A DNA stretch of 64,000 bases from Fredericiella sp963839515. Its GTDB lineage: Bacteria > Chloroflexota > Anaerolineae > Caldilineales > Caldilineaceae. The position numbers were made by a program, and so were the translations under genes. The first letter of the stretch is position 1; each line of letters starts with the position of its first letter. A model generated the notes under the pieces. It searched no databases and was not told the origin of the DNA. It saw only the letters and a program-made list of their open reading frames with translations. Below are positions 17,552-25,709 of the stretch, in pieces. The stretch spans positions 124,001 to 188,000 of the forward strand of contig CAWIVN010000013.1 of assembly GCA_963839515.1 (NCBI GenBank). The letters are read 5' to 3'.

Positions 17552-17584
17552 GACAAATGTCCCGAAATCGCCGGGACATTTGTC
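17552..17584. repeat. Palindrome related to family A
   Basis: GACAAATGTCCCG (17552-17564) pairs perfectly with CGGGACATTTGTC (17572-17584). The core ATGTCCCG/CGGGACAT and a nearby TAAGTT resemble the elements at 5981 and 13236, but the outer bases differ. It is in the gap upstream of the giant secreted-protein gene. Confidence 0.55.
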
Positions 17585-17785
17585 ACTTATGTAAGTTGTT
17601 TGATCCATCTAGCATGAAGACAATGGAATGGTACTCTGCCAGTTCCAGAAATCCCCGGTTAGTTGCTCCCCCACGCTGGATGCAGCTTGCCCCCAGCATT
17701 GTTTTTGCTAATCGTGCAGCATACACCAGCCGAATAACTTTTTGCCTGCGATCTGGTCTCCATGCAAGGAGACAGGAGCTACACC

Positions 17786-20700
17786 ATGCAATTCTGGAAA
17801 CGGTCCCCCGCGTCCTTCCGCCTGTGCGGCGCACTCCTCGTTGCGCTTGTCCTGCTGTTGGCAATCACCCCCCATGCGGTGCATGCCCAAGAACCCGTGA
17901 ACACAGATGCCGATCTTTGGCTGCATATGAGCATTGGCAGCGGGGTCCCCAAACTGGACAGACCGCTCACGTATACGTTGGAGGTTATCAACCTCGGACC
18001 TGGACAGGCGCAAGACGTGATCGTCACCGACAAGCTGCCTGCCAACTCGACATTTGTATCGGCCAGTTCCCCTTGCGTCTATGCTGCTGCCGGCCACCAG
18101 GTTACGTGCGCTATTGGCGCCTTGGATGTGAACTGGTGGCAGGCGACAGTTTCACTCACGGTCATTATCCAGCCCACAGCTGCCGGCGCGCTAGTCAACA
18201 CTGCCATGGTCAGTTCTCCCAACCATGATTCCTACCCAGACAACAACAGCGGTAGCGTCAATTCGATTGTGTCCAGCGCGCCCACTAGTGGCATTACAGG
18301 TATAGTACACAACGCAGCCGGAGATATGCTTGCTGGAATCCAAGTGAAAATCTACCTGCAGATGCAGGGTGGATATTGGGGCGAATTGCGCTCAGTCAGC
18401 ACCGACTCCTACGGTGAATACTACACAGCGCCGCTCGAAACTGGCATCTATCGCCTGCGCTTCTCTGACCCCAGCGGTGTCTATGCCTTCGAGTACTACA
18501 ATAACCAGCCAAGCCTGGCGGGAGCTACAGATATTGCAGTCATTGGCGAACTCGTTACGGGCATTAACGTGGTGTTGGAGCTTGGTGGGAGCATTACTGG
18601 TCGGGTGGAGATGTACGATGGCCAGGCGCCCGGCATGGGTAGTGTGATCGTTTATCAGTGGGATGGCGCGAACTGGCGCGAAATGGCGTGGGCTGGGTTT
18701 GGGCAGTCACCTGGGGTGAGCGACCCCTACGTTTACACAGTTCGTGGCTTGGCCACAGGCGCGTACCGTCTGCGCTTCTACGCTGATTACCAAGGCGCCA
18801 GCTATAGTAAATACTACCTCAACGCCAGTGATGTTACTGCCGCCCGCGACGTTGTCGTCACTGCTGGCAGTGCCACTCCTGACATTAATCTCGTGCTAGG
18901 GGATGAGAAGAGCCGAATCAGCGGGCACGTGACGGCGCAGGATGGGTCGTCGCTGGCCAACATCCGGGTCACTGCTTACCTTGCTTCCAGTTGGATGGGG
19001 GGAGAGAGTTGGATGGAGGTGCGCAGTACAAGCACCAACGCTACGGGCGATTACAGCATGGCTGCGTTGGATGCAGGCGCGTACGCCCTACGCTTCTCTG
19101 ACCCTAACGGCACTTATGCCTTCGAATACTACAACAACGCTGCTGCGCTTGCCGGCGCGGCGCGCATCGACGTGGCGCAGGACACGGCGGTCACGGGTAT
19201 TAACGTGGTGTTGGAGCTTGGTGGGAGCATTACTGGTCGGGTGGAGATGTACGATGGCCAGGCGCCCGGCATGGGTAGTGTGATCGTTTATCAGTGGGAT
19301 GGCGCGAACTGGCGCGAAATGGCGTGGGCTGGGTTTGGGCAGTCACCTGGGGTGAGCGACCCCTACGTTTACACAGTTCGTGGCTTGGCCACAGGCGCGT
19401 ACCGTCTGCGCCTCTACGCTGATTACCAAGGCGCCAGCTATAGTAAATACTACCTCAACGCCAGTGATGTTACTGCCGCCCGCGACGTTGTCGTCACTGC
19501 TGGCAGTGCCACTCCTGACATTAATCTCGTGCTAGGGGATGAGAAGAGCCGAATCAGCGGGCACGTGACGGCGCAGGATGGGTCGTCGCTGGCCAACATC
19601 CGGGTCACTGCTTACCTTGCTTCCAGTTGGATGGGGGGAGAGAGTTGGATGGAGGTGCGCAGTACAAGCACCAACGCTACGGGCGATTACAGCATGGCTG
19701 CGTTGGATGCAGGCGCGTACGCCCTACGCTTCTCTGACCCTAACGGCACTTATGCCTTCGAATACTACAACAACGCTGCTGCGCTTGCCGGCGCGGCGCG
19801 CATCGACGTGGCGCAGGACACGGCGGTCACGGGTATTAACGTGGTGTTGGAGCTTGGTGGGAGCATTACTGGTCGGGTGGAGATGTACGATGGCCAGGCG
19901 CCCGGCATGGGTAGTGTGATCGTTTATCAGTGGGATGGCGCGAACTGGCGCGAAATGGCGTGGGCTGGGTTTGGGCAGTCACCTGGGGTGAGCGACCCCT
20001 ACGTTTACACAGTTCGTGGCTTGGCCACAGGCGCGTACCGTCTGCGCCTCTACGCTGATTACCAAGGCGCCAGCTATAGTAAATACTACCTCAACGCCAG
20101 TGATGTTACTGCCGCCCGCGACGTTGTCGTCACTGCTGGCAGTGCCACTCCTGACATTAATCTCGTGCTAGGGGATGAAGAATATACCGGTCGCATCTCC
20201 GGACTGGTCACCGGTGCAGCAGGGCCACTGCCAAGGATTCGCGTAGAGTTGTACCAGGACTCCGGCTGGGGAAATGGTTGGTGGCGCCTGGTCTATGCCA
20301 CTACCAAAACTGATGGCAGCTATACGATCGGCGGCCTGCGTGATGGTAACTATCGCGTGCGTTTTGTGGATCCTAACGGCGTTTTGGCCAGCCTCTACTA
20401 CGACGGCAAGGCCGACTCTGCTGGGGCCAATACCGTCACGATCTCCGGCCAAAACCAGGTGGCGAACATCAATGGTAACCTGATGGGAGCAGGCGCCATT
20501 GCCGGGCAAGTCAGCCTCAGCGGCGGCGGCTCTACCGGCGGCCTTGAGGTCACCGCCTACCGCAGCACAGGATCCGGCTGGGAGGCCCTCGGCCGCGCTT
20601 CCACCGATACTGCCGGGCTCTACCGCATCGGTGGCCTACCGGCCGGCAGCTATCGTGTCTACTTTGCGGGCCGTTCCAACACGCATCGACCCGAATACTA

Positions 20701-23665
20701 CGCTGACGCCCAGGAGATCGCCGGCGCAGACGACGTGGCCGTCACCGCCGACACCACGACCAACAACATAAATGCCCTGTTGGAACCGCCGGCACCGCCT
20801 GCCATCGCAGTCAGCAGCCCAGGCGCCAGCGTCGCCAGCGATCCAGCTACGGGCCAGGTGACGGTCATGACCAGCTCCAGCCGGCGCAGCGACACCACCA
20901 TCACGCGTGCCGTCGCCTGCCCAATTGGTGCACCGGCCGATGTCCAATTGTTGTTCAATGGCAGCCTCTACCCCATGACCGAGGCGGCTCCCGACCTCTA
21001 CCAGGCGACGATTCCTGCCGGCAACATCACCACCGGCGACCTGATCGTCGCCTGGCAGTGCAATGCCACGCCGCAGCAGGTTACGGTAGGGCACATCGTG
21101 CTCTTCGATCCTAGTGGCAAGATCACCGACCAGGTGACCGGCCAACCGATCGCCAATGCCACCGTCACACTCTACCGCGTGCCCAACTGGCTGCCCGATA
21201 TCGATATGCAACAGCGTAACTGCCGTACGATTAACACGCGTGGGGGAAGCGACTGGAGTGCCCTGCCGCCCGCCGACGTGAACGTTGGCGTGATGATGAA
21301 CCCTGTTATCGACGCGGCCAGCATGGCGCCGGCCGTGAACCCGCAGGCGACCAACGATCAGGGCGGCTATGGCTGGAATGTGGCCCAGGGCTGCTACTTC
21401 GTCGTCGTCTCCGCACCCGGCTACAGCCCCAAGATCAGCCCCATCGTAGGCGTGCCTCCGGCGGTCACTGACCTGAACTTGACGCTGATGGCGGACGCAG
21501 CCCCCGTGGCAGCCTTGGTTGTCCCGGGCACTCCCGTCGACCTGCCGCTTGGCGCCACCAGCTTTACGCTTCCGGTAGTCGTTAATGGCGCCGCGGGCAG
21601 CTTCAGCAGCACCGCCTTCTCACTCGACTATGACACGACCTGCTTGAGCATCAACCCAGCCGATACGAACGGCGACGGTATTCCCGATGCAATCAGTGGT
21701 TTGCCGGGCGGCTTTGTCAACAGCGTAATGCTCGATACTGCTGATAACGACGGCGAACTGGACGTGGCCATATGGGACGTGACGCCGCCACTCGCAACCA
21801 TGCCGGCTGGCGCCATTCTGAACGTCAAGTTTGATATTCTCGGCTCCTGCCAGGGTCCGGCGGACCACAGCACCTATGTGAGGTTCTCCACCGACCCGGT
21901 GCCCAGCTTTAGCGACACCGCTGGCAACGCCGCTGTGCGTACCACGCAGAGCGCCGACTCGCTGCTGCTGGACTACAACGCCATCCCCACAGCGATCCTC
22001 CTCAGCCCCAGCCACGTGGCCGAGAACGCAGCGGCCGGCACGACGGTCGGCATGCTCAGCGTCACCGACCCCGACGGCAACGCCCCGACCTATGCCTTTG
22101 TCACTTCCTGCACCAGTGGCAGCCCCTTCGCCAACGGCGACTTCTCGCTCACCGGCAACACGCTCAAGACCGCCGTCGTCTTCGACCGCGAAGCAAGTGT
22201 CGGCAAGTCGATCTGCGTCGAAGCCAACGACGGCCAGGGCGGCATCTACACTGCCCCGCTGACGATCGCCATCGACGACGTCAACGAGCCGCCAACCGAT
22301 ATTACCCTCTCGAACAACAAGGTGGTCGAAGGCGTCGCGAGCGGCTCGGTTGTTGGTACGTTCAGCACCAGCGGCGACCCGGAAGCCGCAGCCCAAAGCA
22401 CTTTTGTCTACGCACCCGTGAGCGGTGATGGTAGCGCCGACAACGACAAGTTCACCATTGACGGCAATGCGCTCAAGACGAACGCTGCAGTGGACTTCGC
22501 CACGCAACCGGTCTACTACATCCGCGTGCGCAGTCAAGACAACGGCGCGCCCTTCCAGTTCGTCGAAAAGCAGTTTGTGATCAACGTGCTCGACCACTCG
22601 TTGCTAAGCATTGGCGATGACTTCGTCCTGCGCCACAACGACACGATCGGCATCCCTGTCGTCTTCACGGCCAACGGCAATGCGCCGACCTCGGCTTCCT
22701 TCAGCATCTCCTACAATGCCGCCTGCTTGACCTATGTCGGCACGAGCGGTGGCACAGGCAGCGCTGCCGGCGGCATCGTCACAGTCGTTCCGGCGGGCCC
22801 CTTCAATAATGGCACGCTGGCGACGATCAACTTCTCCGCCAATCTGTCCTGCCCGTCCGGCACGAGTGTGCCGTTGGCCTTCACTGCCGCCAGCCTCAAC
22901 GGCGGCGCCCTGCCGGTCAACACGGACGACGGCAAGGTCCTGGTGATATCCAACAGCGCCCGCGGCGACTGCAACAGCGACGGCTTCGTCAACGCCGGTG
23001 ACTTCTCGGCCATCGTGCTCGAAACCTTTGACGCCGACCAGCCCTGGTGGCTCAATGCGCCGCAAAGCACGTTCCCGGGCAGCCCGGTAGGCTGCGACGC
23101 CAACGCCAGCACCTATATCGACGTGGCCGACGTGGTCTGCACGGTGCTCGTGGTCTTTGGCAACAGCTCGTGCACGGGCGGTACGTTCACGGCATCCGCC
23201 GCCACCGAGCCGGCCATCTTGGCCGTCGAGCCGGCGGTCAACGACCAGGCGGTCGAGGTGCCGGTGACGTTGAACGGCAAGGGCGCCACGGTCGCAGGCG
23301 CAGCCTTCACGCTCACCTACGACCCGCAGCAGGCTACCTTCGACACGAATGATGCCGACGGCGACGGCCTGCCCGATGCCGTGGTCTTCGCCACCGGCAG
23401 CAGCCTCAAGCGCTCGGTGAGCGTGGACGCCGCCAGCGGCCGCATCAAGATTGCGGTCTACGGCCTCAGCCTGCCGCTGCCCACCGTCGCCGACGGCCTC
23501 GTGGCCACCGTCCGCCTGCAGGCGCAGGGTGACCGGCCGCTGAACGGTCTCAGCGTAGTCGACGCCGCTCTCGGCAACGACAACGGCAGCAACACGCCGG
23601 TCGAGGTCGAAGTCAACGGCGCCGCGTCCAAACCTTTGCTCTATCTCCCGGCAGTCTCCAACTAG
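17786..23665 (+). CDS. Giant secreted multidomain repeat protein with cohesin- and dockerin-like modules
   Basis: The start is set at ATG 17786 (AGGAG seven bases upstream; a Sec signal peptide ending HAVHAQE follows), not the frame's first ATG at 17762. The 1959-residue product has: signal peptide (1-35); a DUF11-like domain (about 40-165); a run of carboxypeptidase-regulatory/SdrD-B-like beta-sandwich modules (about 170-1010), including two and a half near-identical 212-residue units; a region with more such modules; a cohesin-like domain (about 1245-1390); two cadherin-like stretches (AENAAAGTTVGMLSVTDPDG, VNEPPTDITLS); a second cohesin-like domain; a dockerin-like pair (DCNSDGFVNAGD and DANASTYIDVAD, about 1727-1785); a third cohesin-like domain; and the end LYLPAVSN. 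No sortase LPxTG or membrane anchor is present. It is probably cell-surface or released; the ligand is unknown. Confidence 0.85.
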   Translation: MQFWKRSPASFRLCGALLVALVLLLAITPHAVHAQEPVNTDADLWLHMSIGSGVPKLDRPLTYTLEVINLGPGQAQDVIVTDKLPANSTFVSASSPCVYAAAGHQVTCAIGALDVNWWQATVSLTVIIQPTAAGALVNTAMVSSPNHDSYPDNNSGSVNSIVSSAPTSGITGIVHNAAGDMLAGIQVKIYLQMQGGYWGELRSVSTDSYGEYYTAPLETGIYRLRFSDPSGVYAFEYYNNQPSLAGATDIAVIGELVTGINVVLELGGSITGRVEMYDGQAPGMGSVIVYQWDGANWREMAWAGFGQSPGVSDPYVYTVRGLATGAYRLRFYADYQGASYSKYYLNASDVTAARDVVVTAGSATPDINLVLGDEKSRISGHVTAQDGSSLANIRVTAYLASSWMGGESWMEVRSTSTNATGDYSMAALDAGAYALRFSDPNGTYAFEYYNNAAALAGAARIDVAQDTAVTGINVVLELGGSITGRVEMYDGQAPGMGSVIVYQWDGANWREMAWAGFGQSPGVSDPYVYTVRGLATGAYRLRLYADYQGASYSKYYLNASDVTAARDVVVTAGSATPDINLVLGDEKSRISGHVTAQDGSSLANIRVTAYLASSWMGGESWMEVRSTSTNATGDYSMAALDAGAYALRFSDPNGTYAFEYYNNAAALAGAARIDVAQDTAVTGINVVLELGGSITGRVEMYDGQAPGMGSVIVYQWDGANWREMAWAGFGQSPGVSDPYVYTVRGLATGAYRLRLYADYQGASYSKYYLNASDVTAARDVVVTAGSATPDINLVLGDEEYTGRISGLVTGAAGPLPRIRVELYQDSGWGNGWWRLVYATTKTDGSYTIGGLRDGNYRVRFVDPNGVLASLYYDGKADSAGANTVTISGQNQVANINGNLMGAGAIAGQVSLSGGGSTGGLEVTAYRSTGSGWEALGRASTDTAGLYRIGGLPAGSYRVYFAGRSNTHRPEYYADAQEIAGADDVAVTADTTTNNINALLEPPAPPAIAVSSPGASVASDPATGQVTVMTSSSRRSDTTITRAVACPIGAPADVQLLFNGSLYPMTEAAPDLYQATIPAGNITTGDLIVAWQCNATPQQVTVGHIVLFDPSGKITDQVTGQPIANATVTLYRVPNWLPDIDMQQRNCRTINTRGGSDWSALPPADVNVGVMMNPVIDAASMAPAVNPQATNDQGGYGWNVAQGCYFVVVSAPGYSPKISPIVGVPPAVTDLNLTLMADAAPVAALVVPGTPVDLPLGATSFTLPVVVNGAAGSFSSTAFSLDYDTTCLSINPADTNGDGIPDAISGLPGGFVNSVMLDTADNDGELDVAIWDVTPPLATMPAGAILNVKFDILGSCQGPADHSTYVRFSTDPVPSFSDTAGNAAVRTTQSADSLLLDYNAIPTAILLSPSHVAENAAAGTTVGMLSVTDPDGNAPTYAFVTSCTSGSPFANGDFSLTGNTLKTAVVFDREASVGKSICVEANDGQGGIYTAPLTIAIDDVNEPPTDITLSNNKVVEGVASGSVVGTFSTSGDPEAAAQSTFVYAPVSGDGSADNDKFTIDGNALKTNAAVDFATQPVYYIRVRSQDNGAPFQFVEKQFVINVLDHSLLSIGDDFVLRHNDTIGIPVVFTANGNAPTSASFSISYNAACLTYVGTSGGTGSAAGGIVTVVPAGPFNNGTLATINFSANLSCPSGTSVPLAFTAASLNGGALPVNTDDGKVLVISNSARGDCNSDGFVNAGDFSAIVLETFDADQPWWLNAPQSTFPGSPVGCDANASTYIDVADVVCTVLVVFGNSSCTGGTFTASAATEPAILAVEPAVNDQAVEVPVTLNGKGATVAGAAFTLTYDPQQATFDTNDADGDGLPDAVVFATGSSLKRSVSVDAASGRIKIAVYGLSLPLPTVADGLVATVRLQAQGDRPLNGLSVVDAALGNDNGSNTPVEVEVNGAASKPLLYLPAVSN
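18563..20178 (+). repeat. 636-bp in-frame tandem repeat (2.5 copies)
   Basis: Copy 1 starts at 18563, copy 2 at 19199 and a partial copy 3 at 19835 (ending at 20178), each 636 bases (212 residues) apart. By eye, copies 1 and 2 differ at one base (T at 18776, C at 19412; Phe to Leu). Each unit holds two beta-sandwich modules (GSITGRVEMYDGQAPGMGSV and ISGHVTAQDGSSLANIRV). A diverged half-unit precedes copy 1. Such near-identity in silent positions points to very recent duplication or continuing gene conversion. Confidence 0.92.
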
Positions 23666-23690
23666 CCGGCCAACCAGATCCTGAACACTC

Positions 23691-23724
23691 GGGCAGTGGG
23701 TGCAATACATCGCACCCACTGCCC
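23691..23724 (+). terminator. Terminator-like hairpin after the giant gene
   Basis: GGGCAGTGGGTGC (23691-23703) pairs perfectly with GCACCCACTGCCC (23712-23724) over an eight-base loop, 26 bases after the stop. The following bases are C-rich rather than T-rich. Confidence 0.65.
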
Positions 23725-24275
23725 GCCCCCTTCTCCAGGTGCAGCTGTAAACCACAACTGCACAGTTCGAGTCCTGAGCCTGCGTACGGGTACCCCGGTC
23801 TGCACGCTGCAAGCCGATGCCACGCGCTCTGCCAGCAGGTCAACCACGGCAGTTGTAGACCAAATATCATTCACTATTGACGGTGCAGAATCAGCCAGTT
23901 AATCAAGTGCATCCAGGTCTGCATGCAGGCGCCAGTCGCCGAGGTTTAGCAAGCTTTCTTCGCCAAGCACTCGACGACTCTTTGTTTTGGCCGAAAAGTG
24001 AAACAGATCGGCTGTCTGCGACGAATATTGATAGTGGGCACTCGATGTCTTTAATGTGCATCGCTTGTCCAAGTAAACTGATAGGTTGGGTGAGACAGGC
24101 GATAGATAGGTGACCGGAACTCCCGGGGCTGTTGTGTCACGCTATGACCAGGCCTGTAAGCCGAACTGACAAGAACCTGCTCAATAGGGGAACACGCGTG
24201 TGCCGGTGCGGCGCGAACGCCAATCCGGTGGGATCCCCAACTCGAAGAGCCTCTACCCTCGTGAGGAGAATCGAG
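23725..24275. other. Gap without recognisable gene
   Basis: I see no coding region, RNA gene or strong promoter here. A GTTCGAGTCC word at 23766-23775 looks like a tRNA T-loop but its flanks do not pair. The 14-mer AGATAGGTGACCGG (24104-24117) recurs at 27131-27144. Confidence 0.5.
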
Positions 24276-24446
24276 ATGAACACAGGTTTGCAGAGGAACG
24301 TTACCAATCGTTGGAAGATCGTACTTGTGGCCCTCATGTTGGCGACGCTGCTGGCGATGGGGCCGGTAGCGAGCGATGCTGCGCTGCACACGGGGCTTGT
24401 GCCGGTTGCGCTGGCGGACGGACCAGTCCGTGGTAGCGGCGGCTAG
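24276..24446 (+). CDS. Small exported peptide of 56 residues, unknown function
   Basis: ATG 24276 is preceded by AGGAG with seven-base spacing, which decides this start over upstream in-frame codons. The product has a basic N-terminus (LQRNVTNRWK), a hydrophobic core (IVLVALMLATLLAMGPVASDA) and a short remainder ending DGPVRGSGG. This fits a signal peptide with a mature part of only 20-25 residues, so it could be a signalling or surface peptide, or the remnant of a longer secreted protein. It is followed at once by a strong hairpin shared with the convergent TPR gene. Confidence 0.5.
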   Translation: MNTGLQRNVTNRWKIVLVALMLATLLAMGPVASDAALHTGLVPVALADGPVRGSGG

Positions 24447-24452
24447 ACTGAT

Positions 24453-24490
24453 GGCAGGAAGCCGGATGACCAATCATCCGGCTTCCTGCC
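24453..24490. terminator. Bidirectional terminator hairpin overlapping a stop codon
   Basis: Seventeen-base perfect arms (24453-24469 and 24474-24490) with a CCAA loop. The right arm contains the stop and last codons of the minus-strand TPR gene. Confidence 0.75.
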
Positions 24491-25709
24491 CTATCAATGG
24501 CGTGGCTGTTTTCTCATCCTGGAGAGCGAGCTTTGCCACTGCTTGCTGGCGATACTCGCAAATCTCTTGATATAGGCGTTGGTGCTCTGCGTTTGACTCT
24601 GTTTGCTGCAGCTCGACCAACAGTTGCTCAAAATGTGCCAGCGCTTTTGTTGCGTTTCCCCGATCTAACCACAATTTGCCGCGCCCAATATCAGTGTTTA
24701 TTCGAGCCAACACGCCGCCGAGTTCGCGCAGTAAACGGACACTCTCAGCATAGTACGTTTCTGCTTCATCCCACCTCTGAGAAGAACGAAAGACCAAGGC
24801 AATGTTGCTGCAAACCATAGCCAAATAGCGCACATCGTTGAGTCGGCGAAAGATGCGCTCCGCTTCTTGGTAGAGTATCAGAGCTGCCTGAAAGTTGTTG
24901 TCAAAATATTCAATGATTCCCAAGTCCATTTGTACGATGGCCTGGCCGTGCAGTGCTTCGAGTTCGATAAACGTGGCAAGGACCTGAGAGTAAAAGCTGC
25001 GCGCTAAGGCGAAATCACCGCGCTTGCCGGCCAGCCACGCCCGGTTCTGCAGGCTCAATGCAGCCCAGCGTGGTTCGCCGAGTACCTCCCACATAGTTTG
25101 TGATTGGCTGTAGAGTTGTTCTGCCTCAGTATCCTCATGAAAATATGTGCTTGCATCTGCAGCCACAAACAAGGCGCGCGCTCGCACGAAATGCGGCTCC
25201 AATACCGTCTCCAAAACCTCATTACACATCTCGAGAGCTAGCGACCATTCCTCCTGCAGGATGGCTAAGTTCGCCAGGCACACTTTGGCTGCCGCACTTT
25301 GCAGCAGATTGCCGGCTGACTCAAATGTGTGCAGGGCTTGACCAAAGTAATCTTTAGCCTCCGCCAGTCGACCCAGGTGGCGCAGCAGTTCGCCAATTTC
25401 CACTTGGAGCGCTGCCGTACTCTGGTGATCGCCGGCCGCATAGCTGCACAGTAGCCCTTGCTCCAGGTAGGCCAGCCACTGCTCGCGGAAGCCGGCCTGT
25501 TGCATCTTGGGCGAGAGCGCCAGTAGCAGGTTAGCGGTCACAGGCCAGGCCCGCGGCGTGCGCAGGGCAAAGCTCAAAAGGTGCCACGCCTGTACGCGCA
25601 CCTCCTCCGGCACCCGATAGCGGTCGGCCTCCACGGACTGCAAGCTGTGCTCCATGCCCGCAGCGATGTACTGCTCGAACAGCGAGTAGTAGCTCGGCTC
25701 CTCTACCAT
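24474..25709 (-). CDS. TPR-repeat protein, partner of the adjacent NB-ARC protein
   Basis: This 411-residue cytoplasmic protein is built of helical tetratricopeptide-like repeats; clear units include LGRLAEAKDYFGQALHTFES, RGDFALARSFYSQVLATFIE, NNFQAALILYQEAERIFRRL, SQRWDEAETYYAESVRLLRE and RGNATKALAHFEQLLVELQQ. It starts inside the end of the NB-ARC gene (seven-base overlap), so the two are translationally coupled. In many STAND proteins such a TPR sensor is fused C-terminal to the NB-ARC; here it is a separate polypeptide. No enzymatic motif is visible. Its last codons lie in the hairpin at 24453-24490. Confidence 0.8.
   Translation of the reverse strand: MVEEPSYYSLFEQYIAAGMEHSLQSVEADRYRVPEEVRVQAWHLLSFALRTPRAWPVTANLLLALSPKMQQAGFREQWLAYLEQGLLCSYAAGDHQSTAALQVEIGELLRHLGRLAEAKDYFGQALHTFESAGNLLQSAAAKVCLANLAILQEEWSLALEMCNEVLETVLEPHFVRARALFVAADASTYFHEDTEAEQLYSQSQTMWEVLGEPRWAALSLQNRAWLAGKRGDFALARSFYSQVLATFIELEALHGQAIVQMDLGIIEYFDNNFQAALILYQEAERIFRRLNDVRYLAMVCSNIALVFRSSQRWDEAETYYAESVRLLRELGGVLARINTDIGRGKLWLDRGNATKALAHFEQLLVELQQTESNAEHQRLYQEICEYRQQAVAKLALQDEKTATPLIGQEAG

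Noticed and set aside
18563..20178. CRISPR-like array
   Set aside because: The repeats are 636 bases, contiguous and in frame, without spacers.
23740..23790. tRNA gene suggested by GTTCGAGTCC
   Set aside because: The flanking bases do not form a T-stem and no acceptor or anticodon arms can be drawn.
22604..23812. 402-residue minus-strand frame opposite the end of the giant gene
   Set aside because: Antisense to well-defined cohesin/dockerin modules, His/Arg/Gly-rich composition without motifs.
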